Shown in pieces: positions 60,728 through 64,000 of a stretch of 64,000 nucleotides of DNA. Under the pieces are notes generated by a model. The model had not been told where the DNA came from. It ran no database searches and saw only the letters and a program-made list of their open reading frames with translations. Position 1 is the stretch's first letter; the number at the start of each line of letters is the position of its first letter. Position numbers and translations under genes: made by a program. The DNA comes from JACDAE01 sp963717195 (GTDB lineage: Bacteria > Chloroflexota > Ktedonobacteria > Ktedonobacterales > Ktedonobacteraceae): the NCBI GenBank assembly GCA_963717195.1, contig CAVQVR010000010.1:310001-374000 (forward strand), given 5' to 3'.

Positions 60728-61489
60728 ATGCAACAGGATCGCGATATCATTGCTCGGATGCATGCCATCACTATCTCCCGTGAATATGGGAGTGGGGGTG
60801 GTGAAGTTGCGCAACGCCTGGCACAGCGTTTGCAATGGCAACTGGTCGACCATGAAATTGTTGTGCGTGTAGCCCAGGAACTGGGTGTCAGTGTAGAAGA
60901 AGCCGAGGCACAGGATGAATATTCGGAGAGTATAACTTCGCGTATTTTAAGCAGTTTGCAGGCGATGCAGCCAACGCTTTTCGCTATCTCACCACTTCCT
61001 GCAATGGCAGATACTCTCAGCTACCAGGAAGCGCTCAGTCATGTTGTTGAAGGAGCCGTCGCAACCGGACACGTGGTTATTGTTGGCCGTGGAGCCCAGG
61101 TTCTTTTAGGGCAGCGCCGTGATGTATTACATGTACGTATTGTGGCACCATTGGAGCAGCGTACTGCCTATGTCATGCGTCGCGAGGGCATTAAGTACGA
61201 AGATGCACGCACACGCATTCAGGTGAAGGACCAGGACCGTATGCGCTACTTACAGAACGTTCATCATCGGCGTGCCGATGATGCCCTCCTCTATGACATT
61301 ACACTGAATACCAATGTACTTTCTCTCGATCAGGTTGCTGAACTGATTTGTGTTGCGTTACAAGAGAAGGCCACTCGCCTCTCGATTGCTACAGGGGAAC
61401 TGGGACCAGGTGCAGGAATGGAACGTTACCCTGGTCGTCCCGGCGATTTCCATCCACCTTCTGATATTACTGATTCCTCGCATGAGTAA
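60728..61489 (+). CDS. Cytidylate-kinase-like family protein
   Basis: Start at ATG 60728 (AAAGGTTG upstream), 253 residues. Same family as the gene at 46138: ITISREYGSGGGEVAQRLAQRL, LVDHEIVVRVAQEL, VIVGRGAQVLL, HVRIVAPLEQRTAYVMRREG. Length and order match; the two share the Gly-rich SGGGxVA loop. The function of the family is uncharacterised. A U-tailed terminator follows. Confidence 0.85.
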   Translation: MQQDRDIIARMHAITISREYGSGGGEVAQRLAQRLQWQLVDHEIVVRVAQELGVSVEEAEAQDEYSESITSRILSSLQAMQPTLFAISPLPAMADTLSYQEALSHVVEGAVATGHVVIVGRGAQVLLGQRRDVLHVRIVAPLEQRTAYVMRREGIKYEDARTRIQVKDQDRMRYLQNVHHRRADDALLYDITLNTNVLSLDQVAELICVALQEKATRLSIATGELGPGAGMERYPGRPGDFHPPSDITDSSHE

Positions 61490-61500
61490 AACTGCTCACT

Positions 61501-61540
61501 AAAAAGGGACCATAAGAAACATATCTTATGGTCCTTTTTG
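61501..61540 (+). terminator. Intrinsic terminator
   Basis: AAAAAGGGACCATAAG and CTTATGGTCCTTTTT, 12 bp after the stop codon. Symmetric, so it may work in both directions. Confidence 0.85.
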
Positions 61541-61666
61541 GGCTTGAGTTCAAATGTAGGACAAATGAGTGATCCCTATCTACTATATCGCTGAAGCAAG
61601 CAAAACGTTACATGCATTGCTCCGTCTCTACGCAATTTGAAAGGCGGTCAAGGTACTCTAGACAGA

Positions 61667-62476
61667 TCAGTTATTTGACTTTGATGCACCCTCAGGTGCA
61701 GGTGGATGATAGGACATCGATTGCATGCCGAGGCGACCTGGCCCTGTGAAGCGATTGAGGATAAAAGATGATCCAGCTACCATGCCACCGATAGCTCCCA
61801 TCAGGCCACCACCCCGTTGCGAACCTCCAACAGTCGTAGTCGTCATCTGAACGGAGGGATCCTTCCACAACCATGCCCCGGGCTCCACATCGAGCGTTTC
61901 CCCAGGGGCAAGCATTTTCTCAAATACATTGCCATAGCCATGTACCAGAACCATGCCCTCGCTGCCCCGAGCTGTAAACTGATCAATAAATAGACCGGTC
62001 CGGCTGAAAAGGATGTTGGCTGCCCCTTTCATAAAGGTGAAGCCGTACTCCACATTACCAGTGGCAATCAAGAATTGGTGCTCACGGACCTCAACCGTCT
62101 GGCCGGACTGTAAACGCAACCCCACAACCTGACCCACGGCATCGCGGGAGAAAGCAATATTGCCTGGCCCCTGAGCTTCGGTCAGGAAGATCTGCAGTCC
62201 CGCAAACATGCGTTTCGCCATGCCCTTCATTGATTTGAAGCCGATCTGTACTCCCGGATGTTTCCATAGGAGAATGTGATGCTCAAAGTAAATAGGGAGT
62301 TGATTGCCCAACATCACATCTACCACAGGTACCAGCTCACCATCAATGGAAATCGTAATATCTCCAACCTTAAGAGGGCCTTTGGGATTATGTAACTCAG
62401 CTTTGGGAACGTCTGCCCCAAATATGCTACTAGTGTATTCTTCATACTGGTTTGATGGAATCTCGCTTGCTGCCAT
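61667..62476 (-). CDS. AIM24 family protein
   Basis: 269 residues of mostly beta structure. Motifs include GDITISIDGELVPVVDVMLGNQ, HHILLWKHPGVQIG, GPGNIAFSRD and GMVLVHGYGNVFEKMLAPGETLDVEPGAWLWKDPSVQM, with the Gly-rich SQRGGGLMGAIGG and FTGPGRLGMQSM near the C-terminus. AIM24 relatives occur in bacteria and mitochondria; the bacterial role is unknown. AAGGAG precedes the ATG. Confidence 0.9.
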   Translation of the reverse strand: MAASEIPSNQYEEYTSSIFGADVPKAELHNPKGPLKVGDITISIDGELVPVVDVMLGNQLPIYFEHHILLWKHPGVQIGFKSMKGMAKRMFAGLQIFLTEAQGPGNIAFSRDAVGQVVGLRLQSGQTVEVREHQFLIATGNVEYGFTFMKGAANILFSRTGLFIDQFTARGSEGMVLVHGYGNVFEKMLAPGETLDVEPGAWLWKDPSVQMTTTTVGGSQRGGGLMGAIGGMVAGSSFILNRFTGPGRLGMQSMSYHPPAPEGASKSNN

Positions 62477-62622
62477 GACGTTGATCTCCTTACAAAATTG
62501 AGAGAGGGCAACCCCTCAGGGGAAACAGTCATATATGTCTCACTTGTCATAGTAGCACTGGCACCAAACGGCACAGGAGTAAGTTGTACCCACTTAATGA
62601 TTTGCCGCTCCAGCAACAAGAA

Positions 62623-63198
62623 TCATGTACCTGATGCATTCTCTTCGAGCAGTTTACCAAGTAGTTTGATCGTGACGCCCAATGCCAGGACTACTGCGGC
62701 ACTTACACCCAACTCTATCATAGCACGTGTAAATTCAGCGGGATCTACATTGCTCGCGGCAAGCCTGGCTCCAATTGAGAGAATACTACGAGTCGCGGAC
62801 ACAATTCCGATAAAGAGAAACGGACGTAAAGAAGTTGCATGAGCTTTAAGGTAATGGAGGACTGTGCCCAGTACCTCCATTATGATAAGTACCAGCAGAA
62901 GGTCAGTGACAAACTGGATGATAGCAGGTGCTATATCGTTGATATGGTTCTTGGTAAGTGCTTCTATCATCGCGGTGCCAAAATACCAGAAGCTGTAGCC
63001 AAGTGCACAAAGTGCTCCTACCAAAAAAGAAGCACCAACAATAGCATAGATAACGGTATCAGCGCGATCCAACCAGTAGCTAGAAAAAGCTGCTAGGAAG
63101 TCTTCTGAATTATGGTTATGTTTGTGGTGCTTATTCTCCTGATAAGGAAAGGGTGTTTTACCTTTCCCTGCCAGAATATCCGTCTTGTCATTTTCCAT
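62623..63198 (-). CDS. PsiE-like membrane protein
   Basis: 191 residues with four spans (about 45-70, 90-112, 125-145, 155-180) and charged tails. DLLLVLIIMEVLGTVLHYL and FLFIGIVSATRSIL are typical of the phosphate-starvation-inducible PsiE family. Function unknown. AAAGGAG precedes the ATG. Confidence 0.85.
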   Translation of the reverse strand: MENDKTDILAGKGKTPFPYQENKHHKHNHNSEDFLAAFSSYWLDRADTVIYAIVGASFLVGALCALGYSFWYFGTAMIEALTKNHINDIAPAIIQFVTDLLLVLIIMEVLGTVLHYLKAHATSLRPFLFIGIVSATRSILSIGARLAASNVDPAEFTRAMIELGVSAAVVLALGVTIKLLGKLLEENASGT

Positions 63199-63384
63199 GT
63201 AAGGCGCTCCTTTGAATATATGAATAAGATCAGCTTATACTATATCACTCTACCTCTACTTACTTCTACATCATAGTAGAAGTCGGGATTCGGCTCGCTC
63301 CTCTCTACTATCATACACACATGCTTTCATCGCCGGTTCCATTTCATCAATCTCCCGTGGCAACGAGCAGATAGCCAAAAACAA

Positions 63385-63420
63385 AAACAACAGGCTGGCT
63401 CATCTGCTAGCCTGTTGTTT
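63385..63420 (-). terminator. Intrinsic terminator
   Basis: AAACAACAGGCT / AGCCTGTTGTTT stem followed by TTGTTTTTGG on the minus strand, about 50 bp beyond the RRM gene stop. Confidence 0.75.
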
Positions 63421-63469
63421 CTTTCAGCTATTTCGTGCTATCAATTGTCAGGAATTACGAGAGAGCGTT

Positions 63470-63766
63470 TTAATAGCCCGAATTTGATCGTCCTCGTCCC
63501 TGGGAACCTCTGTTTCCTCCTGATTGGCGCTCACGTGCCTCGTTGACCGTGATGGTGCGATCTCCCAATTGAGTGCCGTTGAGCCGCTCAATGGCGGTAC
63601 GTGCACCCTGATCGTCGCCCATCTCGACAAAACCAAAGCCTTTGCTGCGCCCGGTATCACGATCCGTTATTACCGAAGCTTCAAGAACCTGTCCAGCTTG
63701 TCCGAACAGATCGAGCAGATCTTGCTCGTTGGTTTGATAGGGAAGTCCCCCTACATATAGTCTCAT
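63470..63766 (-). CDS. RRM-domain RNA-binding protein
   Basis: Start at the ATG preceded by AGGAG (about 63766), 98 residues. One RRM: RNP2 LYVGGLPY at the N-terminus and RNP1 KGFGFVEM around residue 50, then a short Arg/Gly/Ser-rich tail (RQSGGNRGSQGRGRSNSGY). Small RRM-Gly-rich proteins occur in cyanobacteria and Chloroflexi, where several are cold-induced RNA chaperones. That role is inferred here. Confidence 0.92.
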   Translation of the reverse strand: MRLYVGGLPYQTNEQDLLDLFGQAGQVLEASVITDRDTGRSKGFGFVEMGDDQGARTAIERLNGTQLGDRTITVNEARERQSGGNRGSQGRGRSNSGY

Positions 63767-64000
63767 GATAAAATGCTCCTGTGCCGACATCTTTCAATGC
63801 ATTGACGCTCGAAGAAACCGTTTCTCACAGAAGCGCTACAATTCTTTTTTGATGTCATACTCTCATTATAACACGCCATGACGAATACTCGTTCCTTTTG
63901 GCCTCCAGCGTATAACTTGCTGCCATTTTTGAGAAGTTCTTCCTGTATCCGTCTATATTCTTAACCACATTCTAGTTATCCAGGCGGTCGCGACACCATG

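Overview
The window reads as a chromosomal piece of a Gram-positive-like, multicellular Chloroflexota of the Ktedonobacter type. This is inferred from about 50% G+C, zinc-ribbon Ser/Thr kinases fused to TPR arrays, abundant ABC-2 exporters, lipoboxes and Tat signals, WxL-type wall proteins and many small palindromic repeats. No rRNA, tRNA, CRISPR array or complete transposase was seen. No taxonomic marker fixes the species.

Layout. 1-1.1 kb: the start of a winged-helix gene, then a gene-free stretch with a consensus promoter and a chain of hairpins that looks like a structured RNA. 1.1-11.9 kb: a cell-surface island with an ice-binding-domain protein that ends in a WxL-like module, four small secreted WxL-like proteins, and two membrane-anchored DUF916-type WxL-interacting proteins. 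Several of these genes have upstream sites matching TAAA-N15-GCCGATA, the consensus of FliA/WhiG-type sigma factors. A 162-bp MITE-like element with a 9-bp target duplication sits between one such site and its gene. 12-16 kb: a bacterial LIM/DA1-like metallopeptidase, a double GNAT acetyltransferase, a methyltransferase and a secreted protein. 16-25 kb: kinase-TPR protein, aconitase, a TPR protein carrying a decayed kinase lobe, and an intact zinc-ribbon kinase-TPR protein. 25-34.4 kb: a MarR-controlled ABC-2 exporter operon, a methyltransferase, and a metG operon whose last three genes encode a second ABC exporter. metG has a roughly 300-nt leader with two intrinsic terminators.

34.8-43.8 kb: small conserved proteins, a UPF0173 hydrolase, a Tat lipoprotein sugar-binding protein followed by a Cache-type histidine kinase, a GNAT protein, a CitE/malyl-CoA-lyase-like enzyme and a LysR regulator. 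44-45.7 kb: a G+C-rich GH5 plus ricin-B secreted glycanase of actinobacterial character, next to a possible scrap of a serine recombinase. 46-64 kb: two cytidylate-kinase-like proteins, succinate-semialdehyde dehydrogenase, a lipoprotein, a frameshifted large secreted protein, APC permease, phospholipase D, MFS exporter, a frameshifted excisionase-like HTH gene with palindromic operators, acyl-CoA dehydrogenase, alpha/beta hydrolase, DinB-like, AIM24, PsiE and RRM proteins.

A dispersed repeat family beginning GTAGGGGC occurs at least nine times, often at stop codons, sometimes as perfect inverted repeats of up to 34-bp arms, and once inside a coding region. Three genes carry single small indels that split a recognisable reading frame. 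Coordinates were read by eye and may be off by a base or two for short sites.
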